Positions 25,311 through 36,760 of a stretch of 64,000 nt of DNA are shown in pieces. This stretch comes from Colletes latitarsis (Eukaryota; Arthropoda; Insecta; Hymenoptera; Colletidae): positions 8,866,001 to 8,930,000 of the forward strand of contig NC_135143.1 in NCBI RefSeq assembly GCF_051014445.1. The letters run 5' to 3'. A program made the position numbers and the translations under genes. Each line of letters starts with the position of its first letter. Position 1 is the stretch's first letter. The notes beneath the pieces were generated by a model. That model ran no database searches. It saw only the letters and a list, made by a program, of their open reading frames with translations, and was not told where the DNA came from.

Positions 25311-27016
25311 CAGGGTGTTCGACCACTCCTAGGAACAATTTTAATGGGAGATTCTAGAGACTAAAATAAGACGAAAATCAAGAATATAAATTTCTTGACT
25401 GAAGTTTCGTTAAAAAGTTTTTAAAAAATTAAATTAAAAAATTTCAAATCATTCTGAAAAAATTATTTTTGGTTACGGGGCTGAATTACAATCATTTTTG
25501 GCGAATACACATACCCCTGAAATCCTACCCACTTTCGAGAAAAAAATTCAAAGAGGTACTGAAATTTTTAGACGAAATTAAAAAATTTCAAATCATACTA
25601 AAAAAATTATATTTAGTTACAGGGGTCAAGTACAATAATTTTTGGTCATTATACATATCCCCGAAATCCTACGCATTTTCGAGAAAAAAATTGTTTACCG
25701 AAAATCTAATTTCAGGCCAGAAATCGTTCCCCGAATTTTCATGCGAATCTTTAAAACGTCATAACTTCTGAACGGATTGGACGATTTTAATGTTTAAAAA
25801 AGCAAACTACGCGTATTTTGGTGGAGAATATGTACAAATCATAAAAATAGTCGAAAAGTTGGTCCTTGACCCCGCAAAATAAGAAAAATCCCATAAAAAT
25901 GGACCAATTTTCAAACAGCCATAACTCCTACAATTGTGAATATATTTCAATGAAACTTTTTTCTGAAGTAGAGCTCATGGGTACCTACAAAAAAGTATTA
26001 GACAACTTTTCGGTAGGGCGTCAAACAAAATTACTAAAAATGAAAAACGAATTTTTAAGAAAAATCGACCAGGGGGTAGGTGTCTAAATTTTTCGGCGAA
26101 AAAAAAATTTTTCAAATCGTTCTGAAAAAATTATTTTCGGTTGCGGGGGACAATTACGATCATTTTGGTCAATAGACATACCCCCGAAATCCTAACCATT
26201 TTCAAAAAAAAAATTCCTTATCGAAAATATAATTCAGGCCAGAAATGTCACTCCAAAATTTCGTGCGTATCTTTAAAACGTCATAACTTCTGAACGGACT
26301 GAAGGATTTTAATGTTTAAAAAAGCAAACAACGCGCATTTTAATGGAAAATATGTAGAAATCGCAAAAATATTCGGAAAGTTGGTCCTTGACCCCGCAAA
26401 ATGAGAAAAACCCAATAAAAATGGTCCAATTTTCAAACAGCCATAACTCTTACAATTGTGAATGTATTTCAATGATACTTTTTTCTGAAGTTGAGCTCAT
26501 GGGTACCTACAAAAAAGTATTAGACAAAATTTCCGTAGGACGTCAAAAAAATTTATCAAAAATGAAAAACGGATTTTTAAGAAAAATCGACAGGGGGTAA
26601 GTGTCTAAATTTTTCGACGAAAAAAAAAAATTTCAAATCGTTCTGAAAAAATGATTTTCGGTGGCAGAAGTCGATTACAATTATTTTTGGTCGATAGACA
26701 TATCCCCGAAATCTTAACCGCTTTCTAGAAAAAAATTCGAGAAGATATAAAATTTTTCGGCAAAATTAAAAAATTTCAAATCGTTCTGGAAAAATTATTT
26801 TCGGTTGCAGAAGTCGATTACAATTATTTTTGGTCAATAGACATACTCCCGAAATCCTACTCACTTTCTAGAAAAAATTCAGTACGGGCGGAACTTTGAA
26901 CGTTAATAACTTTTTAACGAAACCTCTATCAACAAATTAGTATTCTTGATTTTCGTCTTATTTTGACCTCCAGAATCTTCCATTAAAATTTTTCCCAGGA
27001 GTGGCCGAACACCCTG
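25311..27016 (+). mobile_element. TA-flanked element, family 1, copy A (1706 bp)
   Basis: The left end CAGGGTGTTCGACCACTCCT and the right end (reverse complement CAGGGTGTTCGGCCACTCCT) are inverted repeats continuing about 70-80 bp. TA lies on both sides (25309-25310 and 27017-27018), the Tc1/mariner-type target. The interior is modular. A unit of about 120-150 bp (AAATTTCAAATCATTCTGAA through GAAATCCTAC to TTTCGAGAAAAAAATTC) recurs several times. A core of about 400 bp occurs twice (about 25690-26096 and 26213-26612). Frames of 60-73 codons in the core recur in other copies because the DNA is shared. No transposase is seen. Confidence 0.85.
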
Positions 27017-27018
27017 TA

Positions 27019-28158
27019 TTTTCTAACGCGCTAAAGCTCGCCATTCTCTGCACAGAAGCATTACTTATGGCAGAAGGTCGTTAGTCTAAACTTTCAATAT
27101 AGGAAATTAGTATTTAATATCTACTGTTATCATCCAGAATATTAAAATTAAAATATCTTCTAAATTGTTAGAAAATAAAAAAATAACGTAAAAAAACAAA
27201 GTTGAAGAACTTATATCGAATTGTGTGGTTTGAAACCATTTCATATTTGTCTGAAACATTTTTTAGTATCAACACTTCCCAAGATATTTGACTGAATTGA
27301 TTTAAATTGAACACTGTGTATACACTGTTTCATCTACATATACCGAAGTCTATAACTTACAATTAATCAAATGGACGCATACCCCACCGATTTGCAGCGT
27401 TGTTTTTCTCGATAACGGAATTTATCATACAGAACAATCTGATTTTTTGTACCATGATTACTGAATCATCTTGTGTAGTACCACTTTTCACGATAAAATT
27501 TTTTTACGTATTGATCGATCTCTCGTCATTTTGTCAAAAATAAAAAAAGGGCGATATTACTTCTCAAAATTGATATTACTTTTTTGGTTTGTCCTTGTCA
27601 AAATTGCTTTACAAATTAACAAACATCTAGCATAGGATTTTATATCATGTAATAGTTATAAATTTAAGGAGATTTTTGAAACAAAGAGTAAAACTTATGT
27701 ACTTCCCTAACAGTACGTCATTTTCTTTACAAGCACAACTTACACGAATATAATCGTTTGAATTTGTATCAAATATAAATGACTTAAATTTTACATACAT
27801 GTATTTTTATTTTATTTCGTATTAAAAATATTGGTATGTTTAAGGATAATTACCTTCCATTGTGGTCTTCGGAGTAAAATTGAACAAAGATACAAAGGAT
27901 CATGCCTTCGTACAAGTCGACGATTAAGAAAACGTAGAAATGTTCGATCGAGTATTTGTTCAGTTCTGCTAAACAAAGAGTTTAATTATCTACAAGCGTA
28001 CTAATATCTTCGTTAAACAGTCGAGCAGAATAATACGATCGATAAATTTCGTATACTTGATCTATCGTATGCGCCGCGCGGTCCGATCACTAGTCTAATT
28101 TCTTGTAGTAGATTTCCAAGTAACGTTCTTACGTTTCTTTTGTTTCTTTTTCTTGTAG
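27019..28158. other. AT-rich non-coding stretch upstream of the exon
   Basis: No gene is seen. It ends in the pyrimidine-rich tract that forms the candidate 3' splice site at 28157-28158. GTGTATACAC near 27316 is a short perfect palindrome. Confidence 0.5.
28133..28158 (+). promoter_or_regulatory. Candidate 3' splice site
   Basis: A long T/C tract (TTTCTTTTGTTTCTTTTTCT) leads into TTGTAG ending at 28158. This is a strong acceptor context for a plus-strand exon beginning at 28159. It implies at least one upstream non-coding exon if it is used. Confidence 0.5.
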
Positions 28159-28593
28159 CAAATCAAGAAACTGCGTCGTCGGTAACTGGGATTCGACAAC
28201 CTTGAGAACGTTTGTCGCCATTTTGAAATATCCTCCGGAATCGATTTTCACAGTGAACGCTCGTTAGAAACAAAACAAGTGTTCGTATGTATGCGTATTG
28301 CGTGTGCCATCGTAAATAGTGTTTGCTTGTCGCGTATCGAGGAAATATTCGGACCGAGTTCAGTGATTTTGTAGATTAACCCGCGAGAAAGAAAACGAAA
28401 AAAGTGTAGAAGCGTTTCTGAGAAAGTGCATTCTGTATTTTTCGATCCCCCGGTTAAATTTTATTCGCACGCGTACGGACGAGTTTGAGGGTTGAAACCT
28501 TCAAACCGCAAACGAAGAATAATCCTGTCTTCCTCAAGGATAAACGAGCCTGAGGAAAGGCGGCACCGCGAACCGGTCGCCAGGAGGATTCCT
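28159..28593 (+). other. Inferred 5' UTR part of the exon
   Basis: The segment lies between the candidate acceptor and the first in-frame ATG. It is moderately CpG-rich, leader-like, and contains the 10-codon uORF. No TATA box or convincing Inr/DPE pair was found inside it; TCAGTG at 28360 lacks a DPE at +28. I therefore favour splicing from an upstream exon over a local start. Confidence 0.35.
28287..28319 (+). CDS. Upstream ORF in the 5' leader
   Basis: A 10-codon ATG frame (MYAYCVCHRK) terminating in TAG sits about 275 nt before the main start. If the leader is transcribed it could modulate translation of the downstream frame. Such short uORFs also arise by chance. Confidence 0.2.
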   Translation: MYAYCVCHRK

Positions 28594-28790
28594 ATGAAAA
28601 TGCTTCAATCGTTGAACACTCTGGCGAGTAAAATCTCGCCAGGCTCCCCGACTGACAGCAACGCAAACAAGGTGCACATTCACAACAACAATAACAATGT
28701 TGTACATCGTCATCATCCGTATTCGAAACAGGAGAACCAGCAACCGTCGCCATCCTCGCAGTCTAGCAACGGTGATCAGAAGGAAAACAC
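28594..28790 (+). CDS. Probable 5' coding exon, product unknown
   Basis: This is the best coding candidate in the window. The frame is closed upstream by TGA at 28486-28488. It starts at ATG 28594, or at ATG 28600, which has the better context (AAA before ATG). It runs 65 codons plus 2 nt to a consensus donor GTAAGT at 28791, giving phase 2. The N-terminus MKMLQSLNTLASKISPGSP is followed by a low-complexity tail: an N5 run, a His-rich patch (VHRHHPYSK), then Gln/Pro/Ser-rich sequence ending GDQKEN. Such disordered N-termini are common in insect developmental regulators and kinases, but I do not recognise the family. No downstream exon is identified in the window, implying a very long intron. 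The donor, the upstream acceptor and leader-like 5' sequence argue for a real exon. Confidence 0.5.
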
Positions 28791-28798
28791 GTAAGTCC
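28791..28798 (+). promoter_or_regulatory. 5' splice donor
   Basis: AACAC|GTAAGTCC matches the insect donor consensus GTAAGT at the end of the 28.6-kb coding exon. Confidence 0.5.
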
Positions 28799-31120
28799 AA
28801 TACTGTTTTCTATCTTCGGCTAAACATGAATGCTCGACATGCATGTTGTTTTAAACGGATCTCACAATATTGTGGAGCTCGCTGAACGCAACGGAGCAGT
28901 GGAATCTTTGTATACGAAACGACGGGACGATAAAGCAAGACAAAACGGGGCAGCAAATGAAGGAAACGTTTCACGTTTATTAATCTAACAGTGCAGTATA
29001 TTTTCTGACTACGTAGGTTTACATTTCGAGGACATTTATAGTATTAACATCTTGGATTTGAAAAACACTGGTCTTATGAAACTTGTATACGATATGGTCA
29101 GTGTCGCCAATTAATTAATAATAAAAAAGATAGCAATGGTAATACATAACAGTAGGTTTCTAAAAATGTAAGTTTATTTTAAAATCATACGATGTCGATA
29201 AGAACTTTTTTTTGTAAATATTCTGCTAATTATCAGGTTCAGGAAATTTACTGCATTCTTAAATTTTTCATCGATCATACGAACCGCCACATTTTCTGCT
29301 TCGTGTCTTTCAAAATTCTAATTTTTTTAAGCAAACACTATATACGATGCTGTCGTCGATATCTGTACTCCAACGATAATCTAAATCGTACAAAAAGGTA
29401 AAAGAATCGGCTGATTCGATCGTTATATTAAAATTCAAACTCGGATTGTTCGTTTCCTGGATCGTTAAACTATCCAATCGATCTATTTCGGTATTAAGAA
29501 AATAACTGTTATCAAAGACAATTCCCTATCTCTTGCTTACGTTGTAGTATTACGATAGGATAAAACTGTAGGCGATAGAAAAGAAAATATTGTAGTGCAA
29601 AGTTGGTCAGGGTCGTGCGGTGGTCTTAGACACAACCTACAAAGGATCGCCTTAGAGTAGGCTAGTCAAAGTAAGTTCAGTTTAGAATATTTTTAGACGC
29701 TAAAGTCATGAGAGTGTTGTTCCTTTTATTAGTTTTTTTTCACGAAATTCTATTCGATGAACAAAAACTGAAGGAAATATGCGTTGAACTAGAAATATTC
29801 ATAGATTACAAAATATAGAAAAAAGAAATGTATTTAATTTAAAATTGAAAATAAGTTAACGAATATATTTCTCAACTATTCTTTTCTTTTACTGAACTTC
29901 ACTGAAATTGTAATATTTAAATTTGTGCTACTAATACTTTTTTTGTGTAGTGCACTCATTACGTAGTGCATTCGACTGCATACAAATAAAATATATTAGA
30001 TAAAGAGGTTGATTTCTCCTTTAAAGTAAAACGTTTACCACATTATTTGGTATTTTATACAAAATAAAAAACAACGACGAGATTCGTTTTACTCGTTCAT
30101 TAATAATAACGCTCGTGCAAGTTGGATGTTTGAACGTTTCGCTCTCTTTGGTTAACGAGAAAGGAGACGCCAAACTCACGCATCATTGCTAGTTGAATTG
30201 CGTTGAGCACTGTCGCGATAACAATGAAAATGTCAATTTAATGCCTGTTACGGACCACTTTCCATCTACATCGGCTACATTTTCCATTATCTCGTTATTT
30301 GTAAAATCTGAGAGTAAGGCACTTCGCTTAATTGAAAGGTTGTCCCTCGGGAATATACAAAGTGAGTGGTTTTTTTTCAGGAAAAACGTCGAGTAAATAA
30401 TAGCAGCTGTGACGACGCGTTATGTAATATTTTCCAGTCAAAACGGTATTTCCGAAGTTAATTAAACATTTTTAACAAAACAGAAAAATATTAACGGGAT
30501 ATAAATTGCAATAGAAATGGTTTTAACAAAAAAATTGTTTTAACAGCGAATCGAAAGGAAAACTAGCATCAAATGTACCTTTATGACATAGTTTTACGAA
30601 AGAGACTTATGTCTATTAGAATTATTTGTTAATTCACCGTGTGTAAATGAATTATACGCGGAAAGTTTAAGGGATGATAGAATTTATTGAGAGACATTCT
30701 GTAATCTTAATGAATATGTGTCCGGAAAATGATAGCTTCTTGTACGATTGCAGTTGCTGTGAAATAACTGATATCGCGAGAGTTCAACGTATCAGTAACT
30801 AATAGATAACCTCGGAATAGATGTGATTCGTTACGGATTATTTCAGTCTACAACTTCGGTAGTGCTGACTTTACACGACTATTATTTCGATCGTTTACCA
30901 TAAAAAACACAAGTGACTATGGAATAGGATACTTTTATTACAATTTATATTTAAACGGATTGAAATGTAGGTTTTCCAATCTGTGAGACATTGGCTTCGC
31001 GGCTAATTTCGAGTTATTTTTGCTTTGTAATCTCGGACAAAGTTTTATTGGAAAAGCCACCTTTGCCTTTCAAAGAGCATCGTATTTCGGGGTTGTACTA
31101 ATCCTTCAAACACATCTTTT
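28799..31120. other. Inferred intron, AT-rich
   Basis: There are no coding signals. An acceptor-like TGGTTTTTTTTCAG at about 30368-30381 is not followed by a long frame or a donor. Otherwise nothing supported. Confidence 0.4.
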
Positions 31121-31207
31121 TGGTAGACTATAGCCCGCTTTTGACGCTTTTGTCAACGCCGTTGTCCTTGTTTGGACACTAAAGATAATCATTGGCTTCC
31201 TGGTAGT

Positions 31208-31414
31208 AATTTGGATAGTATAAAAAGTGCCTTGAAAAAAGCAGTTTTTTTTATTCGAACACAAGCAACGTAGAATAATTTATTCATGATGTGTGCTTCA
31301 TAAAAAAGTAAAATTCTTATTTGTTTATTGCGTAATTTGTAATTTAATATAGAAATTTCTAATTGACTATGTTGTTTACAAGCTTGCATCACTGTGAAAA
31401 ATGGTCATTTTTAA
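31208..31414 (+). pseudogene. Decayed mariner-like transposase C-terminus
   Basis: At 31208 the frame reads NLDSIKSALKKAV. In the same frame, 55 codons later, it reads CLQACITVKNGHF and then TAA at 31412. These match the conserved C-terminal signatures of a mariner-like transposase family (NLDSLK-AL-KA and RL-ACI-ANGGHF). They also match the better preserved remnant on the minus strand at 37495-37764. The gap between motifs is about 25 codons longer than in that copy, so an insertion lies between 31262 and 31372. Downstream AT-rich sequence (TTGTTTTTATTACAATA) is also shared with the other copy. The catalytic SPD-NP-D region is not clearly retained. Inactive. Confidence 0.7.
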
Positions 31415-32009
31415 TAATATATTTTTCTTGTTTTTATTACAATAGCTCGTTATACTTGTAACAGAATTTATGGTAGAATTAGGTACATAATCTCGTAGAG
31501 GCTCGTTCTATTCCCGAGCACGAATAACATAGGGTAAGTGATTCTTGTTGAAAGTGTAGAGGCGCCAATAACGGTGAAAGGGTTAATCTCGAAAATAGCT
31601 AAAAATCGTATCGTAAATCCCACTTACTATTCGTAGTAAAATTTATGTTATCCATTCTTCCGACAATAGCCTTTAGAACTGCACTCCGCGAGAATGGGAC
31701 GTTAGTTACGCGACAAGCTTCTGTCCTTCAGAATACGGAAAGTATCGAGCACCCGTAAAACTGCAATTTATAATAAACAAAACTACCTAAATAGAAGTAA
31801 CACCAAACTACTTCATGGATAGAAATAATACAGTCTAATAAACAGACTGTGGCTGTTTATGCATTTCTCGGAAATTTGAATTCTCAACAAACTATAGAAT
31901 GCACTTAATGTGCAAAAATATAAGGAATACTTAAAGTAAGATACGATTTATTATATTTAGGGGTTGAGATAACGATATAAAGTAAATAAAAATATGAATT
32001 TAATAAAAA
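31415..32009. other. Non-coding stretch
   Basis: It includes GGTGAAAGGGTTAA near 31574-31587, a typical TTAA-type MITE right end without an identified partner. No gene. Confidence 0.45.
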
Positions 32010-32099
32010 TATGAATTTACGTAGAGACCCACAGACTAGTGATAAACAATATTTGGTAAAAGTAAATGAAAAGAACTCGAAGGAAAGTTTCCTTTTGTT

Positions 32100-32620
32100 T
32101 ATAGCGAATCGCTATTGTAGCGTGCGAATACGAGTAACTGTAGTTCGTTTGTTAAAAATTACAAATGGAAGCGTTCGTATATTTTCACGCGCGTGTGGGT
32201 GTACGTATACGCCGAAACGCCGTCATGCCTCTAGAATTCTCGGTTCTTGGTCCACGGACGAGGAATTCCGCCCTTCGAATATCGCGTTTTACGTTAGGCG
32301 GGTGCATATTTTAGAGAGATCCGCGCCGTGGGGGGTAGATGAAGGAGATTGTCGAGAAAAGGTGAGAATAGGAAGGAAGAGAGAGCTAGGGAGATCTAAC
32401 TGGGAAGCAATGTTGCATGGAAGAACTAGAGGGATGTCGCCCTCTCCCGCATCGAGGAATGTCGCCAAGTTATTTTAGGCTTTCACTTCCTTCCCGTTCC
32501 ACGATGACTATACCACGGGCCACGTTTACGCGACGTAACGAAATAATGAAGAAGGGTATGCCGCCATATCGCGACTCTATACCTTCGTTGCACACTTACT
32601 CAACTCGTACGTAACAATTT
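32100..32620. other. GC-richer patch with open frame, no recognisable gene
   Basis: A frame of 155 codons (32011-32478, plus) begins in AT-rich DNA and runs through a CpG-rich patch. The translation is Arg/Ser-rich without domains or repeats, and there is no splice or promoter context. More likely regulatory or chance sequence than coding. Confidence 0.3.
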
Positions 32621-33599
32621 TGTCATTTTTCAGAGTTCGTACTTAAAGTTACAGAACTTTTAAATATTATTTATTAACAATTTCTGTTGAGTTTTATTAA
32701 TATTACGATTATATACCCTAGTTGGGAAGAAATTCTAGACATCATGCTATCGATAGATTCTTAGAGATAAATTCAGAATTCTCCAAACGTTAAACGTTAA
32801 CTTGTAACGATATAAAATTTTTTGTTTTTCTAAATTCGCGACAATTAGATTGAACGTAAAATATAATATTATTCTGTGATTCGATTTTCAATTTTTATTT
32901 ATTATCGGGGATAAATAAAAAGTTGTTTACGTTTTTAATTCGTTATTCAAGATTTTTGCCCCGTCTTTAAGTGGGATTTTTCGTCTTACAAAGTTACAGC
33001 GTGAAATTGTGTGCACAAATTCTCGGATTTTATATAAGATTCGAGTGACGCAACGATCCCCACCACTGCTTGTGTTTATTCAGAGTAAATGACCCGTCAA
33101 CACGCGCGAATGACGGTCCCAGTCGAGAGTGATAAGATAAATAGACGAGATCGAATATCTTCCTACTTCATTCTATTTCTTTCTACTGCTTTCTTGTCGT
33201 TGTAACTACGTGAAATTATTATAAATGGATTTTTCGAATTTCCTCAATTTTACTAGGAATACTTTTTATCATGCGTGGTGGACATTGATAGTATTCCAAA
33301 CATGGTCGTTAGTGTAGTTAATACTCTTCTACAGATATTATCAAATATACAGGGCGAAAAAGGAAATTCTCGTGTCGAATTGTTTCGTTTCAAGTATTCC
33401 TGCAATAATATTTTTTTTATTAATCTTAGATCTCTTACAATCATTTCTACTTAGAAAATTCCAAGTAAAATCGATGTCGTTACAACTTGGTTCGATAAAA
33501 TTTGATTTTTTCTTAAATCATACAATGTTGGAACTCGAGTTGCATCAAGCGGAGATGCATGAATCTTGTCAGAATCATTTGTGTTCGATAGTCTCTTAA

Positions 33600-34145
33600 T
33601 TGATTATTTTTCGCTGTATCGGGCGATTTCCCGTTTCACCGTAGGTGTTTTCTGTATTAAATAAACACGAAATTATTTTGCATCGGTACATTTTAGGCGA
33701 ACACGATGTTTGTCCGTCCTTCTCCGATAGGTTAATAAACGTGCAGAATTTCGCGTTTACGTTCGATTAACGACACTGTGGCGTATTAAGTTGTCGCGTA
33801 AATTCTCCTTAATGCCTAATACCGTGGAACTCGTGGAGCCGGCTCATAGAATAATAAGATACTGCCGCAATGAGTAGTTAATTACGGGAAGTGTTACACC
33901 GCGGTCTGCAAGTTGCTTCCCGAAGCGAGCGCATAAGTTTACAAAGAGGCGCTTAACGCGTGTAGGGAGCGCGATAGGTGTAAGGGTTAAGTGATATGTA
34001 CGGCCCGGGGGAGGAATTCGCTGAACAAAAGGGTCACAGCGGACCCTTAAAGGTCGTACGAGGGTCCTCTTATCTAGATTCGAATGCTTCAACCCGCCGG
34101 GGAAACTACATTGAAATTAATTTCTACTTGTCGACAAGGTGAGTT
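33600..34145. promoter_or_regulatory. Candidate regulatory island
   Basis: A mixed-composition island in the inferred intron includes TTAATTAC, TTTACAAAG and GGTGTAAGGGTTAAG elements. It ends in a donor-like ACAAG|GTGAGT at 34140/34141. No recognisable coding frame ends at that donor. It could be an enhancer or an unrecognised alternative exon. Confidence 0.2.
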
Positions 34146-35090
34146 TCTATCTCCATGTCGCGGGAATGGTTCTATGGCGCCAACAGTTTGCTCCGTCATG
34201 AATTACGCAAATATTTGTTGCCGCGAACCTACACGAATTGCTTCTTACGCACCGAGTTTATCGCGTTTTCGTGACGAATCTAGATTCACCGTTGATAACA
34301 ATTTTTACCGATCGATACTTCGCATTACATTGAAACAGCTCTGCGCACAAAATAAGTTTTTCTTCGAACTTTAATCGTTTCAAGCGATTTCTTTATTTTT
34401 AAAAACTTTAATACGTCGATTTATAATCTCCAGAGGCGAGATTCTACAATTTTTGTTTTCTATCAATCTCCCTTTCGCACTGTTCTATTATGTAATTATA
34501 TTATACAGAGCACTCACAAAAAGTGTAACTTTATCGTTATCGTGGTTTCCTCGCAGATAAGTTGTATTTCGTGCTAATCTTAAAACGTGATTATTCCCAA
34601 AAAACAACTTAACCGGAACGATAATATTTGAGACTCTAATGTTATTAACGCTAGATTTATGGACATTGATTGCATTTATTTTTATTGAAACCCTCCACGT
34701 TGACAATTCCAATCCTTCGATTACAATATACAGTGTGTCCTCTGTTTTAACAATATTTTAGGGGAATAATCTAAATGTGAAAATAAGCAAAAAGTGTTGT
34801 ATGAAGTTTGTTCGTGAATACTTTATTACAAAATTATAGGTAAATATTTAGCTCGAATATGTGCGTCAAATAATATTCGAAGTTTCATAATATAAAACGT
34901 TGCCTGTGTTTACTTCCACGATAGTTCTTGTTTTCCATTGATTCATCGTGGTCGCAGCAGTCGCTTTCCGGTTATCGAACGCAGCAGTAATATCACGCGA
35001 GTCAGTGATTTCGCGTTGTCGCGTGCAATGGAATTAAAATACCGACAATTTTCGATCTAAGAGTACGCAGATATTATACACGCGTATAAA

Positions 35091-35419
35091 TTATTCCATA
35101 TCGAGTCGATATGTTCATTTTGAAACGATATAAAAATTATTAACGATATTCATATATTACTTCATATGACATTTCATTTTTTTCAATTTTCACATCGTAG
35201 AAGACAAACGTGTTAATGAAGCAATGTGTGATTTAATATAAGGTATCGTTGTTGTTGATTATTCAATATCGAGTCGATGTGATCATTTTGAAATGATATA
35301 AAAATTATTAACGATATTCATATATTACTTCATATGACATTTTTCTTTTCAATTTTCACATTGTAGGAGACAAACGTGTTAATGAAGCAATGCGTGATTT
35401 AATATAAGGTATCGTTGTT
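35091..35419 (+). repeat. Tandem duplication, two units of about 165 bp
   Basis: Unit 1 (35091-35258) and unit 2 (35259-35419) are nearly identical. Both share ATATCGAGTCGAT, then TATAAAAATTATTAACGATA, then AGACAAACGTGTTAATGAAG, then TAAGGTATCGTTG. A few substitutions and small indels separate them, so the duplication is fairly recent compared with other repeats here. Confidence 0.9.
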
Positions 35420-35915
35420 TCGATGCACAGATATCAATGGCTACAGCGAACAAACGGTTTTACGCTAGATTAGATCATATTTTTTACTACAATGCATTTA
35501 ATCGTGGATACAAGAAACGTTGCGCTCGGAACGATTTGTTGCTTACCCGCTGGAACGAAAATTAAAGCCGCGACAATGACTGAATAAGCAAGCTGAGCTT
35601 CCTTTTCCAAACTTTCGACCGAACGGAATCGCGTCGCCCATTGTTGTCCCTGTCAAAAGCAGCTACGAAAAGTTGTTAAAATCCGCGCGAAGCGGCAACA
35701 ATGCAATCCCATCGGAAGTCTCTGAAAGATTTAGAGAAGCCATCCTGTGAAATCGAGACACCTAGAGGGGATCTTGGTTACATTGTCGAATTTCACGCTT
35801 TTAGTATCCTTTATATATCCGTTCATTCTTAACCTTCGAGATAAAACTGTTTTTCCCTCGATTTCTCGCCGTTTCGTTCGCCCCACTGCTTTTCAAAAAA
35901 AACTGTGATCGGTCC

Positions 35916-36081
35916 TTAACGCGTCGACTGTCGCATGATTCTCCCAGAAAATAAATCTAGGCAGGACACTCGAGTTTTAACGAGCCTGTAAAAGTAAGTT
36001 GACAAATCGCGGATAGTTTCCAATCGTTTAGAAAGTATCGTTTCCTACGATTCGAGGGGTTCGAACGTGGAAAAAGGGTTA
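35916..36081 (+). mobile_element. Degraded TTAA MITE relative
   Basis: It starts TTAACGCGTCGACTGTC, like the reverse complement of the 21.7-kb MITE right end. It shares ATAAATCTA--CAGGAC-CT, TTTTAACGAGCCTGTAAAA and GAGGGGTT blocks with the 56.3-kb repeat. The right end (AAAGGGTTAG) has decayed. Confidence 0.5.
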
Positions 36082-36760
36082 GCGTGGCAACGGGGGGAGG
36101 AAAAACAAAAGGGAAACGCGAGATTCGACAATCTGGAAATGAAAGACCGTGGAGCAGGTATCGTCTGAGAAATCTGACAAATCCGACAAATCCAAATGCG
36201 AAAAATCCAAGCGAAACACGCGCTTATCCGCGCGCCGGCGGACCATCTTTGCTTCGTCTGTTCCTTTCATCCTCGAGACGTTGTTGGTGTCGGTGATCCG
36301 CGTATTTGTGGGTGGCGTGCAAGCATCGACAGTGGCACGGACGAGGCACGTACTACGTAGCCGTGATATTGTCACATGCCCCTGGTGCAAAGCTCCAAAT
36401 TGTATCGTCGTCGCGTGCTGCATGTGCCACCGACGATTCTCCCACCTCGTTCGTTCGCTTTTCACCCCCATGTTTTGCCACTTTCTTACCCGACCCGACA
36501 CTTATACCGACGACGACAATAATATCCGACACGCTCGAGCGATCCTTTTTCTTTTCCATCTGACGCCGTGTCGAGCTTCTATGCAGCTACGTACCGTAGA
36601 CACCCTATAACACACCCCCGTTTCTCACCCTGGCGATCGAGAACTGCACGTCCGACGCTTGAGAAACGAGGAACGCGGGCTTCGACTGCGATGTCAGTTC
36701 ATAATCGAAGATTCCGCGGCGAAATTTAGAAATTGCGGGGAGATCGCTGGGGGAGGGTGC
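36082..36760. other. CpG-rich patch, no recognisable gene
   Basis: Frames of 140-153 codons are open on opposite strands over the same DNA (36079-36501 minus and 36149-36610 plus). A CPWC...CCMC cysteine arrangement on the plus strand looks like a zinc ribbon but sits in an otherwise unrecognisable translation. I treat the patch as probable regulatory or chance GC-rich sequence. Confidence 0.3.

Noticed and set aside
25311..27016. Regularly spaced internal repeats considered as a CRISPR-like array
   Set aside because: The units are long, diverged, unequally spaced and enclosed by transposon TIRs in eukaryotic DNA.
32011..32478. 155-codon plus-strand frame
   Set aside because: Starts in AT-rich DNA without promoter or splice context and has no domain or low-complexity pattern typical of a real protein.
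36149..36610. 153-codon plus-strand frame with CPWC...CCMC cysteines
   Set aside because: The cysteine pattern suggested a zinc ribbon, but the rest is unrecognisable and the opposite strand is equally open.
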